Source: Actinomadura craniellae (GTDB lineage Bacteria > Actinomycetota > Actinomycetes > Streptosporangiales > Streptosporangiaceae). Taken from it: a DNA stretch of 64,000 nt. The notes beneath the pieces were generated by a model, which searched no databases, was not told the origin of the DNA, and saw only the letters and a program-made list of their open reading frames with translations. Of the stretch, positions 16,500-25,364 are shown in pieces. Position numbers and translations under genes: made by a program. Position 1 is the first letter of the stretch. Every line of letters begins with the position of its first letter. The DNA is taken from NCBI RefSeq assembly GCF_003289645.1, contig NZ_QLYX01000005.1:248001-312000 (forward strand), written 5' to 3'.

Positions 16500-17699
16500 A
16501 TGAGCAGTGCCCCGATGACCCTCGACACCACCGGCCGCGAGCTCTACGCGCAGGCCGATCTGTTACGCGCCGGCGGCCCGGCCGTCCCCGTCCGGCTGCC
16601 GGGTGGCCTCACCGCCTGGTCGGTCAGCCGGGGGGACGTCGTCAAGCGGCTTCTCGTCCACCCGGACATCTCCAAGGACGCCCGCAAGAGCTGGCCCGGC
16701 TACCGGCCGGGAGCCCATCCCTGGCTGACGGCCTGGGTGGACGTCGTCTCCATGTTCACCTCCGACGGCGAGGACCACCAGCGGCTCAAGAAGCTGGTCG
16801 GCGGGGCGTTCACCGCCCGCCGGATCGAGGCGATGCGGCCGGCGGTCGAGGCGATCGTCGCCGACCTGCTCGACGGGCTGGCGGCCGTGCAGCCGGGCCG
16901 GCCGGTGGATCTGCGGGCCGCGTTCAGCTACCAGGTGCCCACCCGGGTGATCTGTGACCTGTTCGGTGTCCCCGACGACCAGCGCCCCGAGATGCTCCGC
17001 GTCATCGACGCGGTGCTGGACACCGACGTGACCCTGGAGCAGGCGGAGGAGACCCGGTACGGCCTGTTCGCGGCGATGAACGCCCTGCTGGCGGTCAAGC
17101 GTGCCCGGCCCGGCGACGACATGACCAGCGTCCTGCTCGCGGCCCGGGAGGAGGGCGGGGACCGGCTCAGCGAGGACGAGCTGGTCAGCACCCTGATCCT
17201 CATGATCGGTGCGGGATCGGAGACGGCGGTCTCGCTGATCGACCACGCCGTTCACGCGATGCTGACGCACCCCGACCAGTTCGCCCGGGTGCACGCCGAT
17301 CCGGCCCGCTGGGACGACGTCATCGAGGAGACCCTGCGGCTGCACTCGCCGGTCATGCATCTCCCGCTGCACTACGCGGCCGCCGACATCGACCTCGGCG
17401 AGGGCGTCACCCTGCGGAAGGGCGATCTCCTGCTGGTCGCGTACGGGGCGCACGGCCGCGACCCTGAGATCCACGAGCGGCGGGAGCGGTTCGACATCGA
17501 CCGCGCCGACAAGCAGCATCTGGCGTTCGGCCACGGCATCCACTACTGCCTGGGCGCCCCGCTGGCCCGGCTGGAGGCGCGGGTGGCGCTGCCGGCCCTG
17601 TTCGCCCGGTTCCCGGACCTGCGGTGCGCCGCGGAACCGGAGCGGCGGCCGTCCTTCATCGGGAACGACTTCCTGATGTTCCCCGTGGTCGTCCGCTGA
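16500..17699 (+). CDS. Cytochrome P450
   Basis: A 399-residue soluble bacterial P450 that would hydroxylate or otherwise oxidise a small molecule using electrons from a ferredoxin. Visible landmarks are helix C (DGEDHQRLKKLVGGAFTARRI), the I-helix GAGSETA (Ser in place of the usual His/Asp in the AGxxT signature), the EETLR salt-bridge motif and the haem loop AFGHGIHYCLGAPLARLEA with the Cys ligand. GGGAGG lies eight bases before ATG 16500. There is no ferredoxin, reductase or biosynthetic cluster beside it, so the substrate is unknown. Confidence 0.96.
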   Translation: MSSAPMTLDTTGRELYAQADLLRAGGPAVPVRLPGGLTAWSVSRGDVVKRLLVHPDISKDARKSWPGYRPGAHPWLTAWVDVVSMFTSDGEDHQRLKKLVGGAFTARRIEAMRPAVEAIVADLLDGLAAVQPGRPVDLRAAFSYQVPTRVICDLFGVPDDQRPEMLRVIDAVLDTDVTLEQAEETRYGLFAAMNALLAVKRARPGDDMTSVLLAAREEGGDRLSEDELVSTLILMIGAGSETAVSLIDHAVHAMLTHPDQFARVHADPARWDDVIEETLRLHSPVMHLPLHYAAADIDLGEGVTLRKGDLLLVAYGAHGRDPEIHERRERFDIDRADKQHLAFGHGIHYCLGAPLARLEARVALPALFARFPDLRCAAEPERRPSFIGNDFLMFPVVVR

Positions 17700-17710
17700 G
17701 CCGGCGGGGC

Positions 17711-17743
17711 GCGGCCCCGGCGGGAGAGGCCCGCCGGGGCCGC
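17711..17743. terminator. Bidirectional terminator P450 / hydrolase
   Basis: Perfect 14-bp arms GCGGCCCCGGCGGG (17711-17724) and CCCGCCGGGGCCGC (17730-17743) between two convergent genes. Confidence 0.9.
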
Positions 17744-17759
17744 GGTCCGGGTGTGCCGG

Positions 17760-18602
17760 TCAGTTCAGGTTCTTCTGCTCGGTCTCCCAGTCGGGGTCGA
17801 CGCACAGCCCGCAGGCCGGGCCGGCGAACTGGGCGCGGGAGGTGGTGTCGCCCTTGAGCTGCCACTTCAGCCAGTGCGCGCCGACTCGGCCGTACTCGCC
17901 GCCGTTGGGCTGGCCGTAGGTTCCGAAGTGGCCGACGTCCAGGTGGCCCATGAAGGCGGGCAGCGTGGCGGGCAGCCGGCGCCAGTCGTCGATGGCGTTG
18001 GCGTAGGCGATGTCGCTGGGGCCGCCGGTGAAGTAGGCGATCGGGGCGCGCAGCCGGGCGAGCTGGGCGTTGTCGGCGTCGCTGAGCATGCCGCTGTTCC
18101 AGATCACGGTGGTGTCGATCCGCGCGTCGCTGGAGGCGACCTCGTAGGCTTCGAGCCCGCCGCAGGACTGCCCCATCACGGCGACCTTGGTGGTGTCGAT
18201 CTTGCCGTAGTACTTGCTGGTCCGGCGGGAGTTCTCGGCGATCGCCCAGTCGATGGCGTCGACGAGCATGTCGGCGTCGGTCGATCCGCTGCCGCCGGGA
18301 CGGCCGTTGGCGATCACCAGGAAGCCGTGCGACGCGAGTTCCTTGAGGAAGTTCTCGAACCAGGTGCCGTCGGCGCGGCAGGCGCCGTTGCCCCAGGCCA
18401 CGATGGGCAGGGTGACCCCGGCCGGAATCGTGTTGGGCCGGTAGATCGTGTGGTTGCGCAGCCTGATCGTCGTCTCGTAGTCCGCGATGTAGGGTCCGGT
18501 GCCGCCCGGGGCTGCCTGGGCGGTGGTCGGGCTGATCAGCCCGGCCAGTGCGACGGTGACCCCCACGGCCACCGCTCGGCGCATGAGACGCCTGAGCTTC
18601 AT
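17760..18602 (-). CDS. Secreted alpha/beta hydrolase (chlorophyllase/cutinase-like)
   Basis: The 280-residue protein has a Sec signal (MKLRRLMRRAVAVGVTVALAGLISPTTAQA) cut near residue 31. The nucleophile elbow is GQSCGG and the expected late His lies in FMGHLDVGHFGTYG. An oxyanion region reads PIVAWGNGACRADG. Two Cys near the C-terminus (GPACGLCVD) may form a disulphide. The pattern suits actinobacterial esterases of the chlorophyllase/dienelactone-hydrolase-like group; the substrate is unknown. ATG 18602 is chosen because GAGGAGGAGC precedes it. Stands alone. Confidence 0.85.
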   Translation of the reverse strand: MKLRRLMRRAVAVGVTVALAGLISPTTAQAAPGGTGPYIADYETTIRLRNHTIYRPNTIPAGVTLPIVAWGNGACRADGTWFENFLKELASHGFLVIANGRPGGSGSTDADMLVDAIDWAIAENSRRTSKYYGKIDTTKVAVMGQSCGGLEAYEVASSDARIDTTVIWNSGMLSDADNAQLARLRAPIAYFTGGPSDIAYANAIDDWRRLPATLPAFMGHLDVGHFGTYGQPNGGEYGRVGAHWLKWQLKGDTTSRAQFAGPACGLCVDPDWETEQKNLN

Positions 18603-18788
18603 GATGCTCCTCCTCGATGGGCCCGGTGCGCGGGACCGGGCCGTGTTCGGACCATCACAAAGTGCTGTGACCTGGGTCAATGCTTCGGGTGCAGGACCGG
18701 CGATTGTGCCGACGCCGGTGCGCGGCCCCGCCGGATCGGCGAAGTCACCGGCGGGGGCCGCCCGGACGTGGGTGTTCTCCGGGGCGGG

Positions 18789-19883
18789 TCAGCCGCCGGC
18801 CTCGCCGGGCCGGCCGGAGCCGGTGGGGTGCGGCTGGGCGGGGCCGTGCCCGGTGGTCCGGCGGGAGCCGACCATCCAGGTGGTGCCCGCGCGGGCGGTG
18901 CCGGCGAGCCAGACGGTGCTGTCGTCCAGGGGTTGTGGGGTGTGGACCCGGGTCCAGCGTGCTCCGTCGAAGTGGGCGAGTTCACCGTGCCCGCCGCCGA
19001 CCCATATGTCGTGGGGTGACAGCCCGGTGACGGTGTTGGCCGAGCCGATCGGTACCCGGACGCGCTTCCAGCCGCGGCCGTTCCAGTGCAGCACGGTGTC
19101 GCCGCCCACCGCCCAGGCGTCGGTGGCCGACAGTGCGAGTACGTCGGTGAGCGGCCGGGCGGTCGGGCAGGGGACGCGGCGCCAGGCGTGCCCGTCGTAG
19201 TGGGCGATCAGGGCTCCGCGGGCGCCCCTGCGCGGCCCGTCGAGCGCGCCGACCGCCCAGACGTCGTCGGGTGCGGCGGCGTCGGCGGCGAGCAGGCTGC
19301 CCCGGGTGCGGGCGGGGACGAGGGACGGCGGCCGGGCGTCCGCCCAGGTTCCGCCCGACCAGCGCAGGATCACCGGCCCGGCGGAGCCGTTCCCGCCGGG
19401 TGCTCCGTGGCCGACCGCCCACGCCTCGGTCTCCGCGGGCAGGACGACGCCGGTGAGCACGAATCCGCGGCCCGGTCCGACGGGCCCAGGATCGGTCCAA
19501 CCGGCACCGTCCCAGTGTCGGACGAGGGGCGTCTCGGTGCCGGCGAGCCGGTCGTAGCCGCCGCCCACCGCGATGGCGGCGGCCCCGGCGCAGGCCACGC
19601 CCTGGAGCCCGGCGCCGATCAGTTCGGGCGGGGCGGGCGTTGCGGTGCCGGGCGTCCAGTCGACACCGTTCCAGTGGATCAGCAGCGGTGCGTTCCGGCG
19701 CTGCCCCACCGCCCAGGCGTCGGTGGCGGAGCGGGCGGAGACTCCGTTGAGTATGTACTGCGCGTCGGGGAGGGCGGGCGAGACGGCCCGCCACGGTGCG
19801 TCCGGGAAGCCGGCAGGGGCGGTGCCGGAAGTGGAGAGGACCATCGCGGCGCCCGTGATCCGCTGGTTCTGTAGGAGTTCCAT
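18789..19883 (-). CDS. Six-repeat beta-propeller-like protein
   Basis: This 364-residue protein holds six copies of a roughly 50-residue repeat. Each has a core like ATDAWAVG followed, 15-25 residues later, by LIHWNGxxW (HWNGVDW, HWDGAGW, RWSGGTW, HYDGHAW, HWNGRGW, HFDGARW). Such Trp/Gly-rich repeats fold as propeller blades. I do not see a signal peptide or catalytic motif, so it may be a cytoplasmic or non-classically exported binding protein. Function unknown. No clear ribosome site marks the start; ATG 19844 (M14) is possible. Confidence 0.7.
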   Translation of the reverse strand: MELLQNQRITGAAMVLSTSGTAPAGFPDAPWRAVSPALPDAQYILNGVSARSATDAWAVGQRRNAPLLIHWNGVDWTPGTATPAPPELIGAGLQGVACAGAAAIAVGGGYDRLAGTETPLVRHWDGAGWTDPGPVGPGRGFVLTGVVLPAETEAWAVGHGAPGGNGSAGPVILRWSGGTWADARPPSLVPARTRGSLLAADAAAPDDVWAVGALDGPRRGARGALIAHYDGHAWRRVPCPTARPLTDVLALSATDAWAVGGDTVLHWNGRGWKRVRVPIGSANTVTGLSPHDIWVGGGHGELAHFDGARWTRVHTPQPLDDSTVWLAGTARAGTTWMVGSRRTTGHGPAQPHPTGSGRPGEAGG

Positions 19884-19974
19884 CGCGGCGGATCATCACC
19901 CCGCTTCAGCGAACATGACTAGCCGGTTCACGTCAGGCTAACGAATCGGTACGAGTCGTACGTTCCCTTTGGGC

Positions 19975-20544
19975 CTAGGGGTCCATGACTGCCAGTACAA
20001 ATCGGCATACTTCGGGGCCTTCATTGCAGTATGCGTGCGGCCGGTCACCGTGGAAGGCCGCGGCGGTGCCCGGCTCGACGGTGTACCGGTGCCCGTCCAC
20101 GGTCAAAGTGAGCGTTCCCGTCTCGACATGGGCGATCTCGCGGGTTCCGGGCAGGTGCGCCTCGCTGGCACGCACCTCCTCCGGCTGCAGTTCCCACCGC
20201 CACAGCTCCACCGAAGGGCGCGGGTCGCTGCCCGCCAGCAGGACGCCCGTGCCGCCCGCCGGGCCGCGCCAGAGCGTTACGTGGCGGGCCGGCGGGAACA
20301 GCCGCACCGGTGGCTCCTCCTCGACCTGGACGAGGCGGGTCAGCGCTACGCCCAGCGCGTCGGCGATCCGGATGAGCGTGCCGAGGTTGGGGTTGCCGCG
20401 GCCCTGTTCCAGCGCGACGAGGACGCCTTTGCTCACGCCGGCCCGCCCGGCGAGCTGGTCCATGCTCCAACCGTGGGCGGCGCGCAGCGATCGGACCGTC
20501 CGGGCCACCGCCTCGGCCACCGGATCGGACTCATTCACCGTCAT
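19975..20544 (-). CDS. XRE-family regulator with C-terminal cupin
   Basis: A 189-residue one-component regulator. Residues 10-65 are an XRE helix-turn-helix (VRSLRAAHGWSMDQLAGRAGVSKGVLVALEQGRGNPNLGTLIRIADALG). Residues about 100-185 are a cupin sensor (ELWRWELQPEEVRASEAHLPGTREIAHVETGTLTLTVDGHRYTVEPGTAAAFHGDRPHAY). It is divergent from the EamA transporter gene at 20613, with 68 bases between starts, so it probably controls that exporter and itself. Confidence 0.92.
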   Translation of the reverse strand: MTVNESDPVAEAVARTVRSLRAAHGWSMDQLAGRAGVSKGVLVALEQGRGNPNLGTLIRIADALGVALTRLVQVEEEPPVRLFPPARHVTLWRGPAGGTGVLLAGSDPRPSVELWRWELQPEEVRASEAHLPGTREIAHVETGTLTLTVDGHRYTVEPGTAAAFHGDRPHAYCNEGPEVCRFVLAVMDP

Positions 20545-20555
20545 ACCGTACCGTC

Positions 20556-20593
20556 GGTCATTTCATTGAACTATATGGTGCTTTAATATGACC
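20556..20593. promoter_or_regulatory. Divergent promoter region with candidate operator
   Basis: An AT-rich interval with GGTCAT (20556-20561) and ATGACC (20588-20593) facing each other around 26 bases. It includes TATGGT, a plausible plus-strand -10. Confidence 0.4.
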
Positions 20594-20612
20594 GAGAGGA
20601 AGGGGCCGCCCC

Positions 20613-21467
20613 ATGGTGACGATCTTGGCGCTGGGCGCCGCGCTCTCCTACGGCGTCGCCGACTTCCTCGGCGGAGCCGGGGCGCGCAGGATCGGCGCGC
20701 TCCGCATGCTGCTGCTCAGCCTGCCGCTGGGGTTGCTCACCCTGCTCCTGGCGGCCCTGGCCGCCGGCGGCGGGGCCACGCCCCAGGGGTTGGCCTGGGG
20801 TGCGGCGGCCGGGCTGGCGGGCGGCCTGGGGTTCATCACCTTCTACCGGGCGCTGGCGATCGGACCGATGAGCGTGATCGCGCCGGTCTCCGCGCTGACC
20901 TCGGCCGTGCTCCCCGTCGCGGTCGGCACGCTGGACGGCGAGCGGCTGAACGCCGGGGTACTCGCCGGAGTCGTGCTGTGCGTCGTCGCCATCGGGCTGG
21001 TCAGCATGGAGGGCCCGGGCGAGGAGGCGTCCCCCCGCGCGGCCGGCGGGTTCGTCATGGCCCTGCTGTCGGGCGCCGGTTTCGGGGTCTTCTTCGTGCT
21101 CCTCGAGCGAGCGGGCGACGACACCGGCCTCTGGCCGCTGGTCACCGCCCGCTCGGCCGGCTTCGCGGCGGTCCTGCTGGCCGTGCTCGCCATCCGGCTG
21201 GGCGGCCGCCGGCTGGGCGGCGGTCCCGTCACCGGCGGCGTCCTGCTGCTGGCCCTGGGTGCCGGGGTGCTCGACGCCACAGCCAACGCGCTGTACTTCG
21301 TCGCGGTGCACGCGGGAATGCTCAGCCTCGCCGCGGTCCTCACCTCGCTCTACCCCGCGGTGACCGTGCTGCTGGCCCGGGTGGTGTTCAGCGAGCGGTT
21401 GCGCGCCGTCCAGCGGATCGGCCTGGCCGTGGCGGCCGCCGGAGTCGCCCTGGTCACCGCCGGCTGA
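20613..21467 (+). CDS. EamA-family (DMT) transporter
   Basis: A 284-residue protein with ten hydrophobic helices in two EamA halves (ALSYGVADFLGGAGARRIG at the start; VLLLALGAGVLDATANALYFVAVHAGMLSLAAVLTSLYPAVTVLLARVVFSERL in the second). Members export amino acids, purines or drugs. GAGGAAGGGG lies upstream of ATG 20613. Its 3' end overlaps the convergent MFS gene by 14 bases. Regulation by the divergent XRE-cupin protein is likely. Confidence 0.9.
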   Translation: MVTILALGAALSYGVADFLGGAGARRIGALRMLLLSLPLGLLTLLLAALAAGGGATPQGLAWGAAAGLAGGLGFITFYRALAIGPMSVIAPVSALTSAVLPVAVGTLDGERLNAGVLAGVVLCVVAIGLVSMEGPGEEASPRAAGGFVMALLSGAGFGVFFVLLERAGDDTGLWPLVTARSAGFAAVLLAVLAIRLGGRRLGGGPVTGGVLLLALGAGVLDATANALYFVAVHAGMLSLAAVLTSLYPAVTVLLARVVFSERLRAVQRIGLAVAAAGVALVTAG

Positions 21468-22680
21468 CGGCGGCGAGGCGCTCCACGGGACCACCCACCA
21501 GTTCGCCCGGCCGGCCCGCCCGCCACCCGCACAGCGCCTGCGGCAGCACGAGTACCGCGAGCGCGACGAGCGGGACCTCCCACCCCCCGGTGGCGTCGTG
21601 CAGCGCGCCGAAGGTGAACGGCCCGAGCGCGGCCAGCAGGTAGCCGACGCCCTGGGCCAGCCCGGCCAGCCCGGCGGCCGCCAGCGGCGTGGCCGAGCGC
21701 AGCGAGATCAGCGTGAACACCAGGGGAAGCGCGCAGCCGGTGCCCACCCCCACGATCACCGACCAGATCCAGCCGGCTCCGGGCGCCAGCAGCATCCCGG
21801 CCAGCCCGATGCCCGGCAGCAGGCAGACGAGGACCGCCGGCAGGCGCTGGTCCTGCACGCGCGCCAGCAGCACCGGGACCACTATCCCGGCCGGGATGCC
21901 GAGCAGCAGGATGACCGAGAGCATCATCCCGCTGGTGGCCGGGGAGTGCCCGTTGTCCTGCATGATCGCCGGCAGCCAGGTCATGAGCGAGTAGAACATG
22001 AGCGACTGCAGCCCCATAAAACCGGTGATCGCCCAGGCCAGCGGGGTGCGCAGGAGCGACCCGCCGGGTACCGTTCTCGCGGCCGCCGGGACGGTGGCTC
22101 CGCGCCGCCACCGGACGGCGAGCGGGGCCCAGATCGCGGCGGCGACCAGCGCCGGGACCGCCCACACCCCCGTCGCCAGCCGCCAGGTGCCCAGCTCCGC
22201 CAGCGGTACCGCCAGCCCCGTCGCCAGGGCCGCGCCGACCGCCAGCAGCATCATCACCAGCCCGGTGAACAGCCCGATCCGCTGCGGGAAGACGTCCTTG
22301 ACGACGTAGGGGGCGACGACGTTCCCGACGGCGATGCCGATGCCCGCCAGGGCGGTGCCGGCGAAGAGCGCCGGCACGGTCGGAAGCAGCCGCACCCCGA
22401 CCCCCACCGCGATCAGCAGCAGCGCCCCGGCGAGTACCGTTTCGGCGCCCAGCCGCCGGGCCAGGCGCGGTGCGATCAGGGCGAACACCCCCAGGCAGAG
22501 CACCGGCAGGGTGGCCAGCAGGCCGACCCCGGCGCTCGGCAGGCCGAACTGGCCCTGCACGTCTTCGAGGACCGGGGCGATCGAAGTCAGTGCGGCCCGC
22601 AGGTTGAGGCCCAGGAGCACCAGCCCCGCCGCCGTCCAGAACAGGGAGGCAGAACCGGTACGCGCTTGGTCGGAACTCAT
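21454..22680 (-). CDS. MFS transporter, CynX/NimT type
   Basis: The 408-residue, twelve-helix protein begins SLFWTAAGLVLLGLNLRAALTSIAPVLEDVQGQFGLP, the hallmark of the cyanate-transporter-like (CynX/NimT) branch of MFS. LARVQDQRLPAVLVCLLPG and the final PFTFGALHDATGGW helices also fit. ATG 22680 is used; a longer frame would add a non-conserved Arg-rich leader. It lies 64 bases downstream of the GntR regulator on the same strand and is probably controlled by it. Substrate unknown. Confidence 0.9.
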   Translation of the reverse strand: MSSDQARTGSASLFWTAAGLVLLGLNLRAALTSIAPVLEDVQGQFGLPSAGVGLLATLPVLCLGVFALIAPRLARRLGAETVLAGALLLIAVGVGVRLLPTVPALFAGTALAGIGIAVGNVVAPYVVKDVFPQRIGLFTGLVMMLLAVGAALATGLAVPLAELGTWRLATGVWAVPALVAAAIWAPLAVRWRRGATVPAAARTVPGGSLLRTPLAWAITGFMGLQSLMFYSLMTWLPAIMQDNGHSPATSGMMLSVILLLGIPAGIVVPVLLARVQDQRLPAVLVCLLPGIGLAGMLLAPGAGWIWSVIVGVGTGCALPLVFTLISLRSATPLAAAGLAGLAQGVGYLLAALGPFTFGALHDATGGWEVPLVALAVLVLPQALCGWRAGRPGELVGGPVERLAAVSRR

Positions 22681-22744
22681 GAATCGCTTTCGTCGGGCAC
22701 GACCCGGACGCCGGTGGACGCCGGGAAGAAGAGGAGAACGGGAG

Positions 22745-23407
22745 TCACGCGTCCGGCGAGGACGGCTCCCGTACCCCCAGGCACGCGAGGGTGGCCTGCG
22801 CCGCGGCTTCGCCGTCACCGGCCCGGATCGCCGTGGCGATGTCGGCATGGGCGGCGTCGGCGTGCTCCGGGTCCACCCGCTCGGCGATGCTGGCCCGTAG
22901 CGCGGCGCTGAAGTCGTGGTAGAGGTCGATCAGCACGCGGTTGTGCGTCGCCGCCACGATCGCGGCGTGGAAGGCCAGATCGGCCTCGACGTAGGCGTTC
23001 TCGTCACCCGCCTCGTGCCGGCGGAGCAGCGCGTCGTCGATGACCGTGACGTCTTCGGGGGTGCGTCGGGCGGCGGCCAGCTTGGCGGCCTCCACCTCCA
23101 GCGCGCGGCGCACCTCCAGGATCTCGTGCAACTCCGCGGTGCGCAGCCGCCGCCTGACCGCTCCGGACAGCTCGCTTGTGGCGCGCACATAGGTGCCGTC
23201 GCCCTGCCGGCATTCCAGCAGCCCGGCATGGGTGAGGGCGCGGACGGCCTCGCGGACCGTGTTGCGTCCCACCCCCAGGCTGTCGGACAGCACCGGCTCG
23301 GCGGGGATCTTTTCGCCCACGGGCCAGGTCCCCGAGGAGATCTCGTTCTTCAACTGCTCGATGACCTGATCGACCAGAGAGGCGCGACGAGCCGTGTGCA
23401 GAGTCAA
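22745..23407 (-). CDS. FadR-subfamily GntR regulator
   Basis: A 220-residue repressor. Residues 10-75 form the winged helix (LVDQVIEQLKNEISSGTWPVGEKIPAEPVLSDSLGVGRNTVREAVRALTHAGLLECRQGDGTYV). The rest is the FCD effector domain (HEILEVRRALEVEAAKLAAARRTPEDV, FHAAIVAATHNRVLIDLYHDF) with His residues suitable for metal binding. Followed by an MFS transporter it probably regulates. ATCCTA(G/T)G repeats upstream (23429 and 23448) may be its sites. Confidence 0.93.
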   Translation of the reverse strand: MTLHTARRASLVDQVIEQLKNEISSGTWPVGEKIPAEPVLSDSLGVGRNTVREAVRALTHAGLLECRQGDGTYVRATSELSGAVRRRLRTAELHEILEVRRALEVEAAKLAAARRTPEDVTVIDDALLRRHEAGDENAYVEADLAFHAAIVAATHNRVLIDLYHDFSAALRASIAERVDPEHADAAHADIATAIRAGDGEAAAQATLACLGVREPSSPDA

Positions 23408-23428
23408 AATGCCCCTTATGGAGTGAGG

Positions 23429-23455
23429 ATCCTAGGGTGAGCCAATCATCCTATG
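23429..23455. promoter_or_regulatory. Candidate operator upstream of the GntR gene
   Basis: ATCCTAGG (23429-23436) and ATCCTATG (23448-23455) are direct repeats 19 bases apart, 22-48 bases upstream of the GntR start. Confidence 0.4.
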
Positions 23456-23689
23456 TCTCCATGTTAGGACGCTTTGGCTCCGGGGCATGTTCCCGATCAA
23501 GGCTGGGCGCCGGCCACCGGCGCCGCACACCGCCCCGGCCACGCCGGCCGTGACCATCCCCGCACGGCACTCGCTACCCGGGCCGCCCGTCGCCCGGCTC
23601 GGCCGTACCGGGCCCCTGCTCCATCCCGTTCGACGAGGCCGTCCGGATCACTCGACCAGCGCGCCGGGCGCAGCCATCCCGAGGCGTGC

Positions 23690-23894
23690 CGCCTGCACCT
23701 GCGCGGACCGCTCCACGAACCCCCTCGGCTCAGACGGCACCGGTGGCGCCTGCACCTCGCTCGTCCGCCGCACGAATCACTCGTCCCGCATGGGCCGCTT
23801 CGTGCATTCCTTCGGCACCGGTGGCGCCTGGGCCTCGCTCGTCCGCCCGCGCGGACCACTCGTCCCGCACGGGCCGCTTCGCGTGCTCCTTCGG
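23690..23894. repeat. 78-bp tandem repeat, two copies plus a partial
   Basis: Copies start with ACCGGTGGCGCCTG at 23739 and 23817 (period 78) and share CTCGCTCGTCCGCC, CACTCGTCCCGCA and GGGCCGCTTCG blocks with scattered differences. A degenerate partial copy lies at about 23690-23738. The 23408-23895 gap (about 490 bases) otherwise holds no recognisable gene; frames across it encode only low-complexity Arg/Pro/Ser. Confidence 0.75.
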
Positions 23895-23895
23895 C

Positions 23896-25236
23896 TCAGG
23901 CGGTGACGTCGCAGGCCGCCCGGCGGGGCCGGGCGGCGGGACGCAGCCCGGCCGCCTCCAGGGCGCGCCGGTACGCCACGGTCGCCCCCGTGCCGTCGCC
24001 CGCCGCCTCGTACAGCTCGCCGAGCTCACGGAAGACGTGTGCGGCCGACCGGCTGTCGGCCAGGGCGTCGAGCCGCCCGGCCAGCGAGCGCAGCACGGTC
24101 AGCGCCGCCTCCTGGTCGTCCTGTGCCAGCCGGGCCTGGGCCAGCACCAGCCGGGCCTGGATGAACCGCAGGTCGGAGCCGGGGCCCGCCCCGTTCGGCT
24201 CGCTCAGCGCGTCCACGGCACCGATCGCCTGTTCGGGTTCGCCCAGCAGCACCAGGGCGCGTGCCGTCTCCAGCGCGCATTCGACGGAGTCCGCTCCGGT
24301 CAGCTCGGGGGCGGCCTTGCGCAGCAGGGCCAGGGCCTGCGCGGCGGCGGGGGAGTCGGTGGCGGTGTAGGAGGGAACGCCGCGCAGCAGCGCCCGGGCA
24401 CCAGCCAGCTGAAGCTGGGCCTCGATGCGGGTGCTGCGCCCCTGGAAGCCCACCGAGATGGCCCGGTCGGCGAAGAAGAACGCGTCGCCCACCGCCCCGT
24501 GCAGCAGGGCCTCCTCGCTGGCGCTCTGGTACGCGGCGGCGACGGTGACGGAGTCGGGCTCGTCGTCCTGGAACAGCCGCCGGCCCAGCTCGTGGGCGCG
24601 TTCGGAGTCGGAGCGCTCCGTGTAGGCCAGCAGCAGGATCCGGCCGGTCTCGGCGTACTCGGCCCCCATGTGCAGCCCGAACTCCGCCAGCCGGTCGAGC
24701 GCGCGCTCGGCCAGCGAGATCGACTGCCCCAGATCGCCGACCGAGTGGTAGCAGCGGGCCAGCGCGATCACCACGGGAAGCCAACTGGTCCGGGTGGGGT
24801 CGCGTTCGGCCTGCTCGCGCACGTCCTCGTAGAGCGAGATCGCGGCCTCGGTGCGGTGCAACGCCTCCAGCGACCGGGCCCGGCCCCACCGGGCGCGGCC
24901 GATGAGCTCGGCGTCGTCGCTGCGTGCGAGGACGTCGTCGAAGGCGGCCAGCGCGGCCTCCGCATCGTCGATGATCAGGGAGAACCGGGCATGGCGCTCG
25001 CGCACCTCCAGATGCGCGCGCTGCTCGGGCTCGATGCCCTCGGCCAGGTACTCGGGGGTACAGCCCAGCCGTTCGGCCAGCAACCTGAGGACCGCCGGCG
25101 TGGGGGTGCGCTTACCGGACTCGATCAACGAAATGTAGCTGTCAGAGAGGTCATGGCCGGCGAGTTGCGCCTGCGACAGGCGTCTCGTGAGCCGCAGGTT
25201 GCGGACTCGTTCACCGACATTGCCTGGACCCGGCAT
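23896..25236 (-). CDS. XRE-family regulator with TPR domain
   Basis: A 446-residue protein with an N-terminal HTH (VGERVRNLRLTRRLSQAQLAGHDLSDSYISLIESGKRTPTPAVLRLLAERLG, residues 7-60) and a long all-helical TPR region to the end (for example ALARCYHSVGDLGQSISLAERALDRL). The layout matches actinobacterial HTH-TPR regulators that sense peptides or stress. Its 3' end abuts the 78-bp repeats. It lies 128 bases downstream of the PH-domain gene on the same strand but probably has its own promoter. Target unknown. Confidence 0.9.
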   Translation of the reverse strand: MPGPGNVGERVRNLRLTRRLSQAQLAGHDLSDSYISLIESGKRTPTPAVLRLLAERLGCTPEYLAEGIEPEQRAHLEVRERHARFSLIIDDAEAALAAFDDVLARSDDAELIGRARWGRARSLEALHRTEAAISLYEDVREQAERDPTRTSWLPVVIALARCYHSVGDLGQSISLAERALDRLAEFGLHMGAEYAETGRILLLAYTERSDSERAHELGRRLFQDDEPDSVTVAAAYQSASEEALLHGAVGDAFFFADRAISVGFQGRSTRIEAQLQLAGARALLRGVPSYTATDSPAAAQALALLRKAAPELTGADSVECALETARALVLLGEPEQAIGAVDALSEPNGAGPGSDLRFIQARLVLAQARLAQDDQEAALTVLRSLAGRLDALADSRSAAHVFRELGELYEAAGDGTGATVAYRRALEAAGLRPAARPRRAACDVTA

Positions 25237-25364
25237 GTGGACTCACTTAACGAAAGTAATCAGGCTGCAGAGGTGCCGACATGATTGCACGTGATGGGCC
25301 GAAGCACATCGTTAGTAACCCAACCAACATGGACAGGGCGGTGTCGCAGGCCATGCTCGTCCGG

